From: Amoebidium appalachense
Taxonomy: Eukaryota > Ichthyosporea
Assembly (NCBI GenBank): GCA_963693365.1
Contig: CAVNZM010000002.1
Span: forward strand, 7,006,001 to 7,070,000
DNA: 64,000 bases
Reading direction: 5' to 3'
Under the pieces are notes generated by a model that did not search any database, was not told the origin of the DNA, and saw only the letters and a program-made list of their open reading frames with translations. Positions 11,077-30,453 of this stretch are shown piece by piece; position 1 is the stretch's first letter, and each line of letters starts with the position of its first letter. A program made the translations under genes and the position numbers.

Positions 11077-11235
11077 ATGAGTCAGCCTCAGTACACTGCA
11101 CCCCAGCTTCGTGCCATTATTACGAGCGCAGCTGGGTATGACGGTTGGGTGGAGGAGCTGGCCCGTGGTCTGGCTCGTGACCATGGCCTCTTTGACGGCC
11201 CTAGCTATGGAAACCAAGGCCTGAGAGTTCTGTAA
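11077..11235 (+). CDS. Small hypothetical protein, 52 aa
   Basis: Open frame beginning MSQPQYTAPQLRAIITSAAG and ending GNQGLRVL, with its ATG 67 bp after a TATA-like site in a promoter-like region. It has no recognisable domain and sits inside the small inverted-repeat element. An overlapping minus-strand frame (11364-11032, 110 aa) is an alternative. I cannot tell whether either is expressed. Confidence 0.25.
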   Translation: MSQPQYTAPQLRAIITSAAGYDGWVEELARGLARDHGLFDGPSYGNQGLRVL

Positions 11236-11600
11236 AGCCATGTTATAGCCGGCATTTACCAGAGCCGTAACAAACCCTTCCAACAACAGCAAACATGATT
11301 GAGCAGCTGATGTTATAAACAGCATGTACAGCTTTACAAGCTCTTCTTCTGAGGGTGGCCACATTTTCTACTAATTTCTCGCCCACTTCGAAAGATGCTG
11401 AGAAAAAAACTGAAAAAACTGAGACAAAAGAAAAGCTGAAAATAGAAAAAACGTTCCCGAAAATGTGACAGGCCCGGCTGGGTCGCCGAGCTTGACCGGC
11501 CCGTGGCTCACGCATCTGTCCTGCCGACAGGCTGGGCGGAGGCGCCGCCGGGCCCATCGACATCTGGCCCGGGCAGCGGGCTGATCACACAGGTCCAGTG

Positions 11601-12240
11601 GCATTGTGACGTCATTTATAATGGACTGCATTGCCCAAGGACTTCAGACTTAGCAGCAAAGAACACAACGCTACCAGCGCTTCTGTAAATACTATTATAG
11701 TACAGTGGCATTTACACAAGCAATGAACTCACTAATTAATGATACAGCCTACATGTTGTTATAGTCGTACTGCATGGTTCCGAGTAGTACAGTCTTTTCA
11801 GTGTAGGCCGTGATGATGTGTACATGTAGCCAGGCGATCCAGTTTAAAATCTCCCGCCAAGCACCACTTTCGGCCAATAGGAATGCTGACTGGCCAACCA
11901 ATCGGATCGATGATTGACACAAACTCTATGAGAGATATGATAGCCCAATTCCGGAAATAAGTGGAAATCGTTTCCGGAAATTTCCATTTCCGGAAATGGG
12001 ATGGAATTTAGATATGTTGTTGCTTTCGATTTGCTTATTGGCTCGGCTCAGCCAGGTGGCCCCCCGGGCACGATCATCAGAAACGTACACGGCATGCACT
12101 GCCTCTCTACGAACAAAATTCAAATAAACATGTACACACCGCACGAAGAAAACCCCTCTACCCTATCCTCCCCCTCCACTACCCTCAATGCGTGGGCGTG
12201 TGTTTGTGTACGTGTGTGTGTGTGTGTGTATGCGTGTTTG

Positions 12241-12324
<84 letters not shown>

Positions 12325-12738
12325 CACTGTGTGTGTGTGTGTGTGTACACGTGTGTGTGTGTACATGTATGTGTGTGTGTGCATGTGTGCCAGTGGGTGT
12401 GTCTGTGTGTGTGTGTGTGCCGTAGCCAATCAGCAAGAGACTAGCTAAAGAAGGGGAAATGCAACACAGCTCGGGCGGGTGGGTGGGGCTAAGTAGGGGC
12501 CGACGGGGAAACGTCAAAGCTAAGACGAGTAGAACGAGTCGCCGCCTATATACCATAGTCGGCTCCCTAGTGGCCACTGGTTGTTGGAACACTATTCCAA
12601 CCAATCAGTTGGCCTAAATACATCTCTAAATAGAGCTTGCGAAGTATTTAGATATGTTGTTGCTATCTGCGACCACATGTTTATTTTACATATATAATAC
12701 ACAAAGCTGGATGGCAGGAGCGGCGCGGCGAGTGATTT
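11601..12738. other. Non-genic stretch with (GT)n and a 19-bp direct repeat
   Basis: Contains CCAAT-rich sequence (11875-11905), a purine-rich palindromic patch of TTTCCGGAAA repeats (11950-11998) and a (GT)n array (12198-12418). Identical 19-bp copies of ATTTAGATATGTTGTTGCT lie at 12006-12024 and 12646-12664, possibly a target duplication around a 620-bp insertion. No gene is seen. Confidence 0.6.
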
Positions 12739-13307
12739 TCATCCAATCATTAAGGGGGGTGGGTGCTGTCGTCCAATAGGATGGCACGCATTCGCCAAGA
12801 CCGGACACCGACCGGAAACACCACTTCTTCGGGGGCTAGGTCCGTGTGAACCTGTGCCAATCCCTTGCACCACCGGCCACCATAAGGCGGTGTCCCACAC
12901 CGGGACCACTAATATTCCCTGCGCACATTCCCGCTGAATCTTCGCCACTGTCCGCTTGATCAACGGAAACGGTGGCGCCCACCAGCTGGGGCCTGCCATT
13001 CGGTGGCAAGCCCATCCTGCCCACCGCTCACGGGGACCACCGTGGTCCATGTGTGAAACGTGGGTTTGACTGCTGTCACAGGTGTAGCAAACCGATCCAC
13101 CGCCGTGTGCAATCCGAGTGTCTGCTCGATACGCTCGACCGGGCCCCGCAGGGGCAACCGACCACTAGTGGCGGGGATCAATCCGCGACAACCAATCGCA
13201 CAGTCGTTCACTTCGCCCGGAATGTATGACAGCTCTTGGGGCCAGGGGAGCCCCTTTTCCAAACACAACTTGAAAACCAGGTTGTGTATCATAGCGTAGG
13301 CAGACAC
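12739..13307 (-). pseudogene. Retroelement polyprotein remnant (RNase H / C-terminal region), frameshifted
   Basis: Read on the minus strand, the first part gives LSYIPGEVND and TAVDRFATPVTAVKPTFHTW. After a frameshift near 13030 it gives PFPLIKRTVAKIQRECAQGI and LVVPVWDTALWWPVV. The order IPGE..ND, DRFA, PFPLI, then (I/L)VVP.W....W.P is typical of the region after RNase H in DIRS- and Ty3-related retroelements. No complete element or termini are visible. It is a decayed fragment. Confidence 0.65.
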
Positions 13308-13412
13308 TGATCATTTGGATTGTGTCAATCTTGAGATCGGACTAACCCCGCGGTCGCCAATGAAAACCAGGCTGTGTATCATAGCGTAGGCAGACACTGA
13401 TCATTTGGATTG
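13271..13412 (+). repeat. 52-bp direct duplication
   Basis: 13271-13322 and 13361-13412 are identical apart from one base (TGAAAACCAGGTTGTG against TGAAAACCAGGCTGTG), 90 bp apart. The first copy overlaps the start of the retroelement remnant. Confidence 0.9.
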
Positions 13413-13695
13413 CCAGCTAGAACCAATCTATCATGATTACATGTATACCGACACATTAGAGATCGATGAGACATATTTCGTACAAGGACTCGGAGAGTGA
13501 CATTTTCATTAATCCTATAACCGAAGACACAACCGGCCCAAACTGAAAAGATCTTACCTAATGTAGATACTACATACTACAACATCCCTACTTAAGACTT
13601 TGAAGTTTGTCTTATCATATCCCCACTGAACTAGTGAAATCTCCGAGTCCCCACTTGAGAACAGAAACGAAAAAGGAAAGTGTGTGGGTTCCCCG

Positions 13696-13696
<1 letters not shown>

Positions 13697-13733
<37 letters not shown>
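13697..13733 (+). repeat. Poly(G) tract at the Copia breakpoint
   Basis: About 37 consecutive G at the point where the Copia protease reading frame ends. The sequence to its left has no Copia similarity that I recognise. Confidence 0.9.
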
Positions 13734-13735
<2 letters not shown>

Positions 13736-13739
13736 GTAG

Positions 13740-14988
13740 TTGACGGCCAGGTTGATGATACCACGGTGATGAGCAGTGACGATGCCGAGGCCGTGGACGT
13801 CGGTCGGGGGGCACGGCTCGAGAGGAGAGAAGTACTCCTTGACGGGGCACACATGGACGTTGGAGGCCGAGTCCCAGCTGGGGTCCATGGGAAGGGAGGC
13901 CGTGGTGGAGACGAGGGCAAAATGCAACTCTTTGCCAGACTTGGTGCTGGCACGGTGACGACGGGCAACGGAGCAGCCAGGTTTGTCACACTGTGTGACA
14001 TGATGGTTCTCGTGGCAGTAGGCACAGTCAAGGGAGCCAGTGGTCTTGGCATGGGTTTGGTGGTGATGACGGTTACCCCCTTTACGTGGGGGGTAGGGTG
14101 ACCGGGAACGGGGACCGGGGGAACGGGATCGTGAGTAATCACGGTCGACGGAGGGAGATCTATCGTTGGGACGACCACGGGGGTGACGGGAGACGGAGCT
14201 GTCACGTCGGGGGATCCGGTGACGGAGGTCGTCCTTGGTGAGGACACGGCTTTGCAGGGCACGTGCTGTACGGACGGAGGAGGAAGACCCGGACCCAGAG
14301 TCGATGAGATTTTCACGGATCTCTGCAGCTCGGATGTCACTGATGAGACGGTTGTAGGTGTCGTAGCTGATGTGACGACGGAAATAGTCGGCAATCATGG
14401 CCTGGATCATGATGTCAGAACAAACCAGCTTACGGTTCTTCTTGAGGTGGATGAAGAGGTTGTCAACCATGGTCTTGTCGGGGATGGGCAGTCATCGAGG
14501 ATGTGCAGGGTAGTGCACAGACGACGTGCCATGGTGAGGTAGGCCGTGACGGTCTTGAAGTCCTTGAGTTCAAGCTCATGATAATCGAGGAGGATTTGAC
14601 GAGCACGATCTTCACGTTCAGCCGCATAGGTCATACGGAGGTTGTGGAAAGCTTGGGCAGGTGACACATCATCGTGGATTTGACCAGAGTTATACAGCTC
14701 ATCATTGGAGACGAGTTGAGTAAACATCTGTTCAAGGAAGTTGGAAGCCTCGGTGTAGTCCTCCTCAGTGTCATAGCCGTGCCACTCGTTCCCGTCGGAA
14801 GGATCGACCCACTCGGGGGCCTTGATGATGGGCACTAACTTGGCCGCAATGGTAGTACGTAGGTACTGGAAGATGACGGGTTCCCACTCATAATAGGTGA
14901 GACGTTTGCCGGACTTCTTGTCCGTGGTGTCCTCCCCTTTCCAGGGGGTGAGGTTGAGGTACGCGGCCTTCTCCGACATGTTGATCAT
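13740..14988 (-). pseudogene. Copia gag-protease, frameshifted and truncated
   Basis: The ATG at 14988 opens a UBN2-type Copia gag (start MINMSEKAAYLNLTPWKGED). The frame is lost near 14485-14495, apparently through loss of one base, and resumes at VDNLFIHLKKN. The following region has an S/R-rich linker, a CCHC-like knuckle at about 14026-13988 (CAYCHENHHVTQC, C-x2-C-x4-H-x3-C, one residue shorter than usual) and a DSAS sequence at 13873-13862 that fits the Copia protease active site. The frame then enters poly(G). It is not functional as it stands. Confidence 0.85.
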
Positions 14989-15098
14989 ACAGTCAGATGA
15001 TGCGCGGGAGAGGATTCAGATCGGTATTCAAATTTGAATATTTCCGATTGCAGCGAGAAAATGTGTTGCGAGAGCATGCGAAAACTGGGCCTTTAACC

Positions 15099-15609
15099 TG
15101 TTGTTTTGTACGGTTCTAAGGGAGCAGAGTGCACAGAGGGGTCATGTAAAACACGACCAACACAATAAAGAGAGGGCAATCGGAGTTGTTTACGACACAT
15201 GAATGAGTTCAAACAACAACTGAATCTTTATTGTGCTCTCGGGTCTTTTTGTATTTGCAACTTATCATCATATCTCAACCAAAAAGGGAGAACCAATCGG
15301 TTCTATCAGATGATAGAAAAACACATTCCGACAGAGCATACGCATTCCAACTTCCGACCTAACTGAAGCTTAGAAACTCTTACTTAAATAACTTAATTAA
15401 TTATACATCTTGTCACTATTAATACACATATATATTTATACTCGTCTCTATAAAGAAACTCATTTAAATACATATATTAGTAAATAATTAAATAGTCGAC
15501 ACTCTCAAAGCGAAGACACATTACGATAAACCGAATGAATCCATATATCTCTATTGTGTCCAATCATAACACGTATATTAATAGACAGGAATGCACAACA
15601 CGATCTATA
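15099..15609 (-). repeat. LTR copy 1 (Copia 5' LTR)
   Basis: About 511 bp, AT-rich, closely similar to 28908-29411 along its length with scattered substitutions and small indels. On the minus strand it ends with CAAAACAACA immediately before the gag leader. Its start reads TATAGATCG, where the other copy has TGTAGATCG, so the canonical TG is mutated or the true edge lies further right. Confidence 0.85.
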
Positions 15610-15836
15610 GATGTACTCACTCGTGACTATTGGTAAGTCATCTTATTGTGAACTAAAACTAAACCTCTTTGAACTAAAACAAAGACAACGAATATAGCTA
15701 GCCAATCACGCTACCTCTCAGATAAACAGAGGAGAGCAAACACAGATAAAATACAATAAGTTCTATCAGGCAAGAGAGCCAGGTGTGCACAGATCTACAG
15801 ATATCTATGCACACTAGAAACAAGGGAGAGAGAGAG

Positions 15837-15841
<5 letters not shown>

Positions 15842-15909
<68 letters not shown>
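15842..15909 (+). repeat. Longest poly(G) tract (about 68 G)
   Basis: Uninterrupted run of G, the longest in the window. It lies in otherwise AT-rich sequence between the Copia LTR and the 3' end of SPCS3. Confidence 0.95.
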
Positions 15910-15910
<1 letters not shown>

Positions 15911-16572
15911 GAGAAAGAAAAGAGAAAAAGAGAGAGCGAGGGGAGAGCACAAAGAAGGGGAGCAGACACGAATACAAACAAAGTTAAGACACATACATAC
16001 TTCAAGACTCTTGCTGTCCTACGTAGTGACGTATTCCAACAGTCCCGCATCTTAAGCATGTACAAATTTATTACATATCGGTGCTTGCAGCGTGGCTGCC
16101 TTCCTGCGTCTGCATCTACACATTAATGGCCGACCGGGGGGAGATTTGAAGATCTCTGAGCGGGAGAGGGGGGGACTTAAATTTACCATATTCGGAAGGC
16201 CCTTGTTCACAGGCAAATATGCGTCTGGTTTATTCGTTTTTGATAATAGCGCACCTAGACACCCAACATGTACATTCAACCACAAGCCGAGTACGTGTGT
16301 TTCGGTGTTTCCGTGTGTCGTGTGTGTATCCGTGTCTATAATGTGTGTGCTGGCGGGTGTCAATGCCTGTAACATAGTGCCACACCTATCCCTAGGCCTC
16401 CTCACACCATACGGATATGTACCCGTACAAAGAGCACCACACATGTGGCATAAAACCATAATTACAAGCACATTTTAGAATAGATGCTCCTCACAACAAA
16501 CCCTCAAACCCCCATCGAATCCTCAACGGTTACCTACACCTTTAACCTTTTTAGGCTACAAGCCGAGCCATG

Positions 16573-24376
<7,804 letters not shown>

Positions 24377-26310
24377 GTTTATGTGTGTCCTAAAGAAAGC
24401 CTATTTATGTTGTAGCTAATCGACTGAACCGTAAAAACTGAACCTGTAACCACACTCTAGGCCAAGCAGCATATAAATAGATGTATTAGAGACTGCTGTA
24501 GACTTAGAGCGACAGGAGATCTCCTAGCACTGTATTCTAACGATAAACCTCGTATACTTATGCTGGCGTAATATGCAAACCTGTACCTGCATGTATTTAG
24601 AAACGAGTCATACTCATCCTTACCAAAATTCTCCAAGGCCTGACAGCTGTCTTCAAGTTCCGATGCATCGCTAGGTGTAGCCTAAATTGGTGGACCTAAT
24701 TTTGCTCTACAAACGATCGCGCGCGATCGAATCGAGAAGGAGATCAATTGAACCTAGATTGAGATCTTAATAGGTACCTTCCACGAGAAGACACACAAAT
24801 TTGAAGCTCGATCGGAATCGATTGACCTAACTTTAATATCTAATTGTTAGCAATTCTTTAAATTTTATTAGTTTGATCTGAGACCAAACCAATTTGATGA
24901 TTGGTCGACTTCAAAATTCCAATTCAATCGTCATCTGGTGAAAAAATTTCTTTTATCGGAAACACGTGAAAAAAACATGTATCATAATATAACTTTTTCT
25001 ATTTGCGCGTCGCTAACGAACAAATGGTATCACTCGATAGAGAAAAAAAGTTAGCTTGCTAGTAAATATAGGTTTGATGGGGCTCTGATCGGTGCAAAGG
25101 GTCGAAGATTACGAAAAACAAAGTGTGTCTTCTCGTAGAAAAGACCAATGCACCCCTATCCATGCAGGTCTAGTGATCGAGTGGAACACCTAGGTGTATG
25201 GCACCATCCAGTAGTATTGTGAGGTTATAACAGGGTTTAAAGCAAAGAGGTGTCTCTTTTCTATATTCAAAACTATGCGTCACGGCGATCTACAAATGTG
25301 ATATACATTTTAAACCCATTTTATCTCAATCTTTAAAAGTCCCTCCCCTAGGTGTCTGCCTCCCTCCTGTAGCCAATCAGAATGCCGTACTAGGAAACCC
25401 AATACTTCAACCTGATAGGTTACAGGAGAGGACAGCAAACCAACCAACGGCATTCAATAAGTTAGCACTTACCTGCATATCCCATTTCCATTGGCTGCCC
25501 AAAAGTCTTAGCACACCTTGGTACGGCCGCCAGAGACTGACATGTTGAAAAAAAGACAAGCAAGCACGCTAAGAAGGACAGCAAGAAGTAACAGAAACCC
25601 TTTCATGTCGAAAAAATGGTCAAGAACAAAGAAGTGGAGGACACGGAACTATAGTCTGATAGTTGTGACTAAGGGCACGAAGGGCACCGCTAAGGGCACC
25701 AAGCGGATGCACGCGCGCGCGCGAGCCGAAATCTATTTTTATCTTTTTCCTAATCAGGCGCGGCGGTTACTAAACCGGTCTATGCTGAGACTAAGACTGA
25801 CTTGCACACGGTGCCCATCTCCCGGTAGGGTCCAAGTAATGCGAGAGCTTGATTGTGGGACGGCAAGGACCAGAAATACAGAGTTGGGCTGGGGTTCGCC
25901 AGCTTAACCGTATCGCCCTTTGGCCAATCGTAACGGACAATTTCTTCATCGTAACGGGTGGGTTCTTGGGGAGATGCAAGCCCCGCCCAAAACGCCCCTC
26001 CAGTCGCAAAACTCAAAATACGTGTTTTTACAAATTGAGTACCGCAAGATTACAAGCCCTGAAAACTTATCGAGGCTCGATATTGCACATGAGAAGCGCT
26101 GTAGATATGTTCTTGGGGGGGGAATGTGCTGTTCTTGAACAGAAATATTGAAAAAATAGGGAAAATTACATATTCAAGCGTTTATAATGCTACACACCTG
26201 ATACGAAAGCTGTTACGAGCTGATACCCTGACCTTATTCGTACCGGGGTCTCTCGTTAATCGTAATTACGACGATTTTTTTTCGTAATCCCTACCCTGCA
26301 GAAATAAGTC
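24377..26310. other. SPCS3 upstream flank; AT-rich, no gene recognised
   Basis: Contains a 16-bp perfect palindrome CGATCGCGCGCGATCG (24714-24729). A 14-bp inverted repeat ACGAGAAGACACAC lies near 24783 and again, reversed, near 25121, with weaker similarity beyond, possibly an old MITE. Promoter-like GC and CCAAT motifs occur at 25930-26005. A K/R-rich frame (25518-25907) has no recognisable similarity and I do not call it a gene. Confidence 0.5.
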
Positions 26311-26314
26311 TTTT

Positions 26315-26347
26315 GATTGGCTGAGGTTTTGGCGCCCCACTTACTTA
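26315..26347 (+). promoter_or_regulatory. Promoter-like CCAAT/E2F/TATA cluster
   Basis: GATTGGCT (26315) followed by TTTTGGCGCC (26327) and a TATA-like TTAAATAT just before an ATG at 26351. The first two motifs repeat the order and spacing found at 10946-10968. The downstream frame (26351-26674; begins MKKSFVGHGGRHRGR) runs into poly(C) and is not a convincing gene. Confidence 0.35.
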
Positions 26348-27562
26348 AATATGAAGAAGAGCTTTGTCGGGCACGGTGGGCGTCACCGTGGGCGTTTGCT
26401 GAGGTGGAGTTTGTTTTTGCCAAGAAACAGCAGCAGTACTAGTAGACAAAAATCTCGTTTCTTGTTTCTTCAGCTTGGTACTAGTAGGTTTGCGCGTACC
26501 AGCATGTCACGTGCTGTGTACAGGTGCCTTTTGCTTCTTGGGTTGATTTTGCCAGCGCACCAACTTGCGCCCCAACACGCCCCCTCCCCCCCCCCCCCCC
26601 CCCCCCCCACCCTCTTCCTCTCCTCTTTCTCTTCCCCCCATTCCCCATCTGTCCCTTCCTCGCCCAGAACCTAGACTTACCCTCACGTCCTTGCATGGAC
26701 CCCTTCTCTTCAACCTTGCTCCTTATTTTTCTCATGGTCTTGGCGTCTTCTCCTTTGCAGTGGTTACCCCCCCCCTCCCCCCCCCCCCCCCCCCCCCCCC
26801 CCGCCACCCACCCACCCCCTTTCTTTCATACCCATACCCATTGCTTCATGTCCATGGTTAGCTCTGCCTCTCGGGTTGGTCGTTTAGTTTCCATCACTCT
26901 CTTTCTTCTTTTGCTTACAACAACCTTCTCACGCTTCAGTCGCACCATGTCCGGCTCCCGATCACATCAAAACCACATGTATTCGGTGATTAGGCTGCAT
27001 GATTCTGCAAATTCCGCATTAAGTCAACCAATAGGCACATTAGACCGCACCAGAACCCATAGAGATGGCCAATCAGAGTAGACATTCCGCGCATTTTTGT
27101 CAGGTTAAAATTTAAGTAGCACAGGTCGCCACGAAAACTGGTCGGAAACACGTGAAAACGTGTTTTCTAGCTCCTCTAGTCCAACGGAGAACTAGTAGCA
27201 CACCTAACAGCCGGACCCAGAAAAACTCAAGCGGATAGAGGTACACGTCAGCTACAGGGGACACTAAAAGCCGTCCCCGTAGGCCGGCGGGCACGGGAGT
27301 TACGCGCCGGAAAGGAGCCCCTTCTTTTTTCCCTGCACTTGACACAAAACCAATGTTTCCTCTTTCAGTGGTAGTGACCTTTGTCTGGGGGAAAAAACAT
27401 TAACGGCACAGAATTCACACACACAGTAGCAGAGTAGAACGCGCACAGAGTAGCCGTATCCACAGATACCAGCATCCTGCACTCACCCTTTTCGCACACA
27501 CAAAGTCAACAACCATCTAGCAAATAAACGCTACCCAAAACATAGCTGCACCCACCCCTACC

Positions 27563-28977
27563 ATGGAAAACCACATGGAGCTAGACGGGGACACGTCCCT
27601 CACTGCAATATCCACCTTAAACCCACCCACACCCAATCACACGGATAGGGCAACCGAGTCGGTAGAAACCACACAACCGATGGGGGAAAGCATGGGGGTG
27701 GGAGCGAACCCTCAGCATCCCCCGGGCTCTGGAGGAAACGAGCGCTTGTCGGGCAAAAGAGGAAAGGAGGAAACAGAGGAGATGGAGAGGTCTACCTCAC
27801 GCAGGACGGACTATGCCATACCAGGTAAAACTAACGCCCCCACCCTTTCCATACTGTGTCCCCTGCCAGCAGATGACGGACACTCTGAAGCGGGCTGGTT
27901 GGCTCGGGTGTATGACTTCGTCAGCACCCAGAACCTAGCAAACAGGTACCTGGTGCACAACCGAAACCAACGGGGCATAGAGATCATGGTAGGCACAGAA
28001 GCAGAGTGGGAGGCACTAGTCACAGCACTGGTGGGGGAGGGCATTTTACCTGCCCCAATGGGAGAAATTGTAAAGTTTACATTTTTGGTTGTGACGTCAC
28101 AACAGGGGTGTTTTACCGGCATAAGAATATTGATAAAGCAAGATTTTTCATGAAATTTCCCGAACGGGGGCTGCACGTGCGTGTAGAAGGTTAAAAAAGA
28201 CAGGACTCTCAGAGTCCAGGCGGACTCTCATAGTCCGCTGGAGGACCATACGAACCGACCCAAAATGTAAACTTTACATTTTCTCCCATTGCATCCGCCC
28301 GAACCCCACACGGTACATGGTCCTAATCCCGAATAGAACGGTAGAAACGTGCAATTTTCCGAGGATAGGACGAGCAAGTGACGTGGCAACCGTGCTATAT
28401 GCCAGTAGACCTTCACCCAGTGACCGTAACCTGGCTCCCCCCAAACCCCAACTTCCGTATCGCCAGGGAGCACTGGGCGTATGAGGGTAATTATGAGGTG
28501 GTTTTTCCTGACGACGAACACCATAGGAAACGCATAATAAATCTCCGAGAACACTTTAGGGTCAACTGGACCTCTCTAGTGGAGGAAACATACATGACGG
28601 CGGCCCCAGCAATGCACAGGCACCGGGCCTGGGCTATCACCACACCCGGCTTAAACGAGGACACACGCCTCCCCCACCTCGAGGGGTACGATCATCTCCT
28701 CTACGAGAACACCAACCCCACCCCCCGTGTGGTGGACACCTCCCCCGAGTGGCCCCGGGCCCGACCCTTTCCGACACAGGAGGGGGGGGGGGGAGGAGTC
28801 AGAGGCAGTTCTGTTGCTAATCCCCATCCCACAGTCTCACATGTGTGGGTTGTGTTGGGAGCAATCCCACAAACTAACAGACACAGAGTGCCCGTTTGTT
28901 CAGTGCCTGTTGTTTTGTACGGGTCTAAGGGAGCAGAGTGCACAGAGGTGTCATGTAAAACACGACTAACACATTAA
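27563..28977 (+). pseudogene. Gag-like retroelement gene, broken by a MITE, frameshifts and an LTR
   Basis: An ATG in good context (CTACCATGG) opens 164 intact codons ending near GILPAP. A 236-bp MITE interrupts the frame at 28056. Protein-like sequence continues after it in other frames (RYMVLIPNRTVETCN, then LREHFRVNWTSLVEE from 28378). After a G-run near 28785 a third frame carries CGLCWEQSHKLTDTEC (28844-28891), a CCHC-like knuckle spaced C-x2-C-x4-H-x6-C. The frame then enters a Copia LTR at 28908. A knuckle at the C-terminus is typical of Gag or LINE ORF1 proteins, and I cannot tell which. Upstream, a CCAAT box (27069) and TTAAAATTTAAG (27104) may be its promoter. Confidence 0.55.
28056..28291. 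mobile_element. MITE (236 bp) inside the gag-like gene
   Basis: Left end 28056-28088 and right end 28260-28291 are inverted repeats of 33 and 32 bp (start CAATGGGAGAAATTGTAAAG) with one substitution and one base of length difference. Near-palindromic GGACTCTCAGAGTCC lies inside. No clear target duplication is seen. It carries no gene of its own. Confidence 0.85.
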
Positions 28978-29411
28978 TGAGAGGGCAATCGGAGTTGTTC
29001 ACGAGACATTGAAAGATTCAAACAACTGATTCTTTATTGTGCTCTCGGTTCCTTTTGTACTTGCGACTTATCACTTTATCACAACTAAAGAGGGAGAACC
29101 AATCGGTTCTATCAGAAGATAGAAAAACACATTCCGACAGAGCATACGCATTCCAACTTCCGATCAATGATTAAACTAAAGTTTAGAAACTCTTACTTAA
29201 ATAAATTAAGTAATTATACATCTGGTCACTATTAACTCACATATATATTTATGTTCGTCTCTATAAAGAAACTTATTTAAATACATATATTTCCTAACAG
29301 TTGACACTCTCAAAGTGAAGACACTTTGCAATAAACCGAATTCCATATATATCTATTGTCCAATCACAACACACATATATTAATAGACAGGAATGCACAA
29401 CACGATCTACA
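28908..29411 (-). repeat. LTR copy 2 (solo Copia LTR)
   Basis: About 504 bp, homologous to 15099-15609 and in the same orientation. On the minus strand it begins TGTAGATCG and ends CAACA, so it has proper TG...CA ends. It cuts the gag-like frame just after the zinc knuckle. No matching flanking duplication was found, so recombination between copies is possible. Confidence 0.85.
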
Positions 29412-29953
29412 CATCAGCAAACTTCATCCGGCATCCGAAACCCATCTTATATATCATTTTGATATATGGCATACCAAACCCCACCCTAAATACGTCAAAA
29501 AGAGCCTGACAAGATATCATAGAATTCCCGGATAGAACCCATCAGATCCCTATCAATGATATCTTTGATAGGGTTCGGATTGGTTATGGTATGGCGCATA
29601 TCCGAAACCCATCCTTTGCTGATATCCTTACGATATCCTTACGATATCATAGAAAACCACGATGGTTTTGGTTTTTGACCGAAAATCTCAAAATTTCCTC
29701 ATAGCATTATGATATCCATATGCTATCCTAGTGATATGTATGTTAGCAAGGTCATAATAGCTCTTTTGGATATGTTTCACATACGTTTAGGATATTGGTG
29801 CCCCAAACGATATCTGTTAGATGTCTTTGTTATAGCCTACAGATATCCCTCATTATAGAATATCTTAATCCCATCCAATACGCATTACATGACGATATCT
29901 ACCTGATGTCGTGGGACAATACAAATTGATATCCACGTGATATCTGATGGATA
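29412..29953. other. AT-rich stretch with many GATATC motifs before the gap
   Basis: GATATC/GATATG-type words recur about every 30-50 bp, for example near 29560, 29620, 29645 and 29730. No gene is seen. The sequence ends in the assembly gap. Confidence 0.6.
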
Positions 29954-30453
29954 NNNNNNNNNNNNNNNNNNNNNNNNNNNNNNNNNNNNNNNNNNNNNNN
30001 NNNNNNNNNNNNNNNNNNNNNNNNNNNNNNNNNNNNNNNNNNNNNNNNNNNNNNNNNNNNNNNNNNNNNNNNNNNNNNNNNNNNNNNNNNNNNNNNNNNN
30101 NNNNNNNNNNNNNNNNNNNNNNNNNNNNNNNNNNNNNNNNNNNNNNNNNNNNNNNNNNNNNNNNNNNNNNNNNNNNNNNNNNNNNNNNNNNNNNNNNNNN
30201 NNNNNNNNNNNNNNNNNNNNNNNNNNNNNNNNNNNNNNNNNNNNNNNNNNNNNNNNNNNNNNNNNNNNNNNNNNNNNNNNNNNNNNNNNNNNNNNNNNNN
30301 NNNNNNNNNNNNNNNNNNNNNNNNNNNNNNNNNNNNNNNNNNNNNNNNNNNNNNNNNNNNNNNNNNNNNNNNNNNNNNNNNNNNNNNNNNNNNNNNNNNN
30401 NNNNNNNNNNNNNNNNNNNNNNNNNNNNNNNNNNNNNNNNNNNNNNNNNNNNN
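29954..30453. other. Assembly gap (500 N)
   Basis: Exactly 500 N, a conventional placeholder length. The sequence resumes inside G-rich DNA. Any frame crossing it is meaningless. Confidence 1.

Larger units (their letters stand above)
10757..11600. mobile_element. Small terminal-inverted-repeat element (about 0.85 kb)
   Basis: The left end CAGTAGACCTGTGTGATC and the right end, read as reverse complement CACTGGACCTGTGTGATC, match imperfectly. Further diverged inverted similarity continues inward (GACGAGCCTGTCGGCC against CTGCCGACAGGCTGGG). I found no convincing target duplication. It may be an old non-autonomous DNA transposon. It begins 40 bp from the P-like element. Confidence 0.45.
13734..15609 (-). 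mobile_element. Truncated Copia-type LTR retrotransposon
   Basis: On the minus strand the order is LTR (15609-15099), untranslated leader (15098-14989), gag and the start of protease, ending abruptly at a poly(G) tract (13697-13733). Integrase, reverse transcriptase and the 3' LTR are missing. A second LTR copy in the same orientation is at 28908-29411 but is not this element's partner, because it lies on the wrong side. Confidence 0.85.

Noticed and set aside
25518-25907. 129-codon K/R-rich frame
   Set aside because: Short direct repeats (AAGGGCAC) and no recognisable similarity; likely chance.
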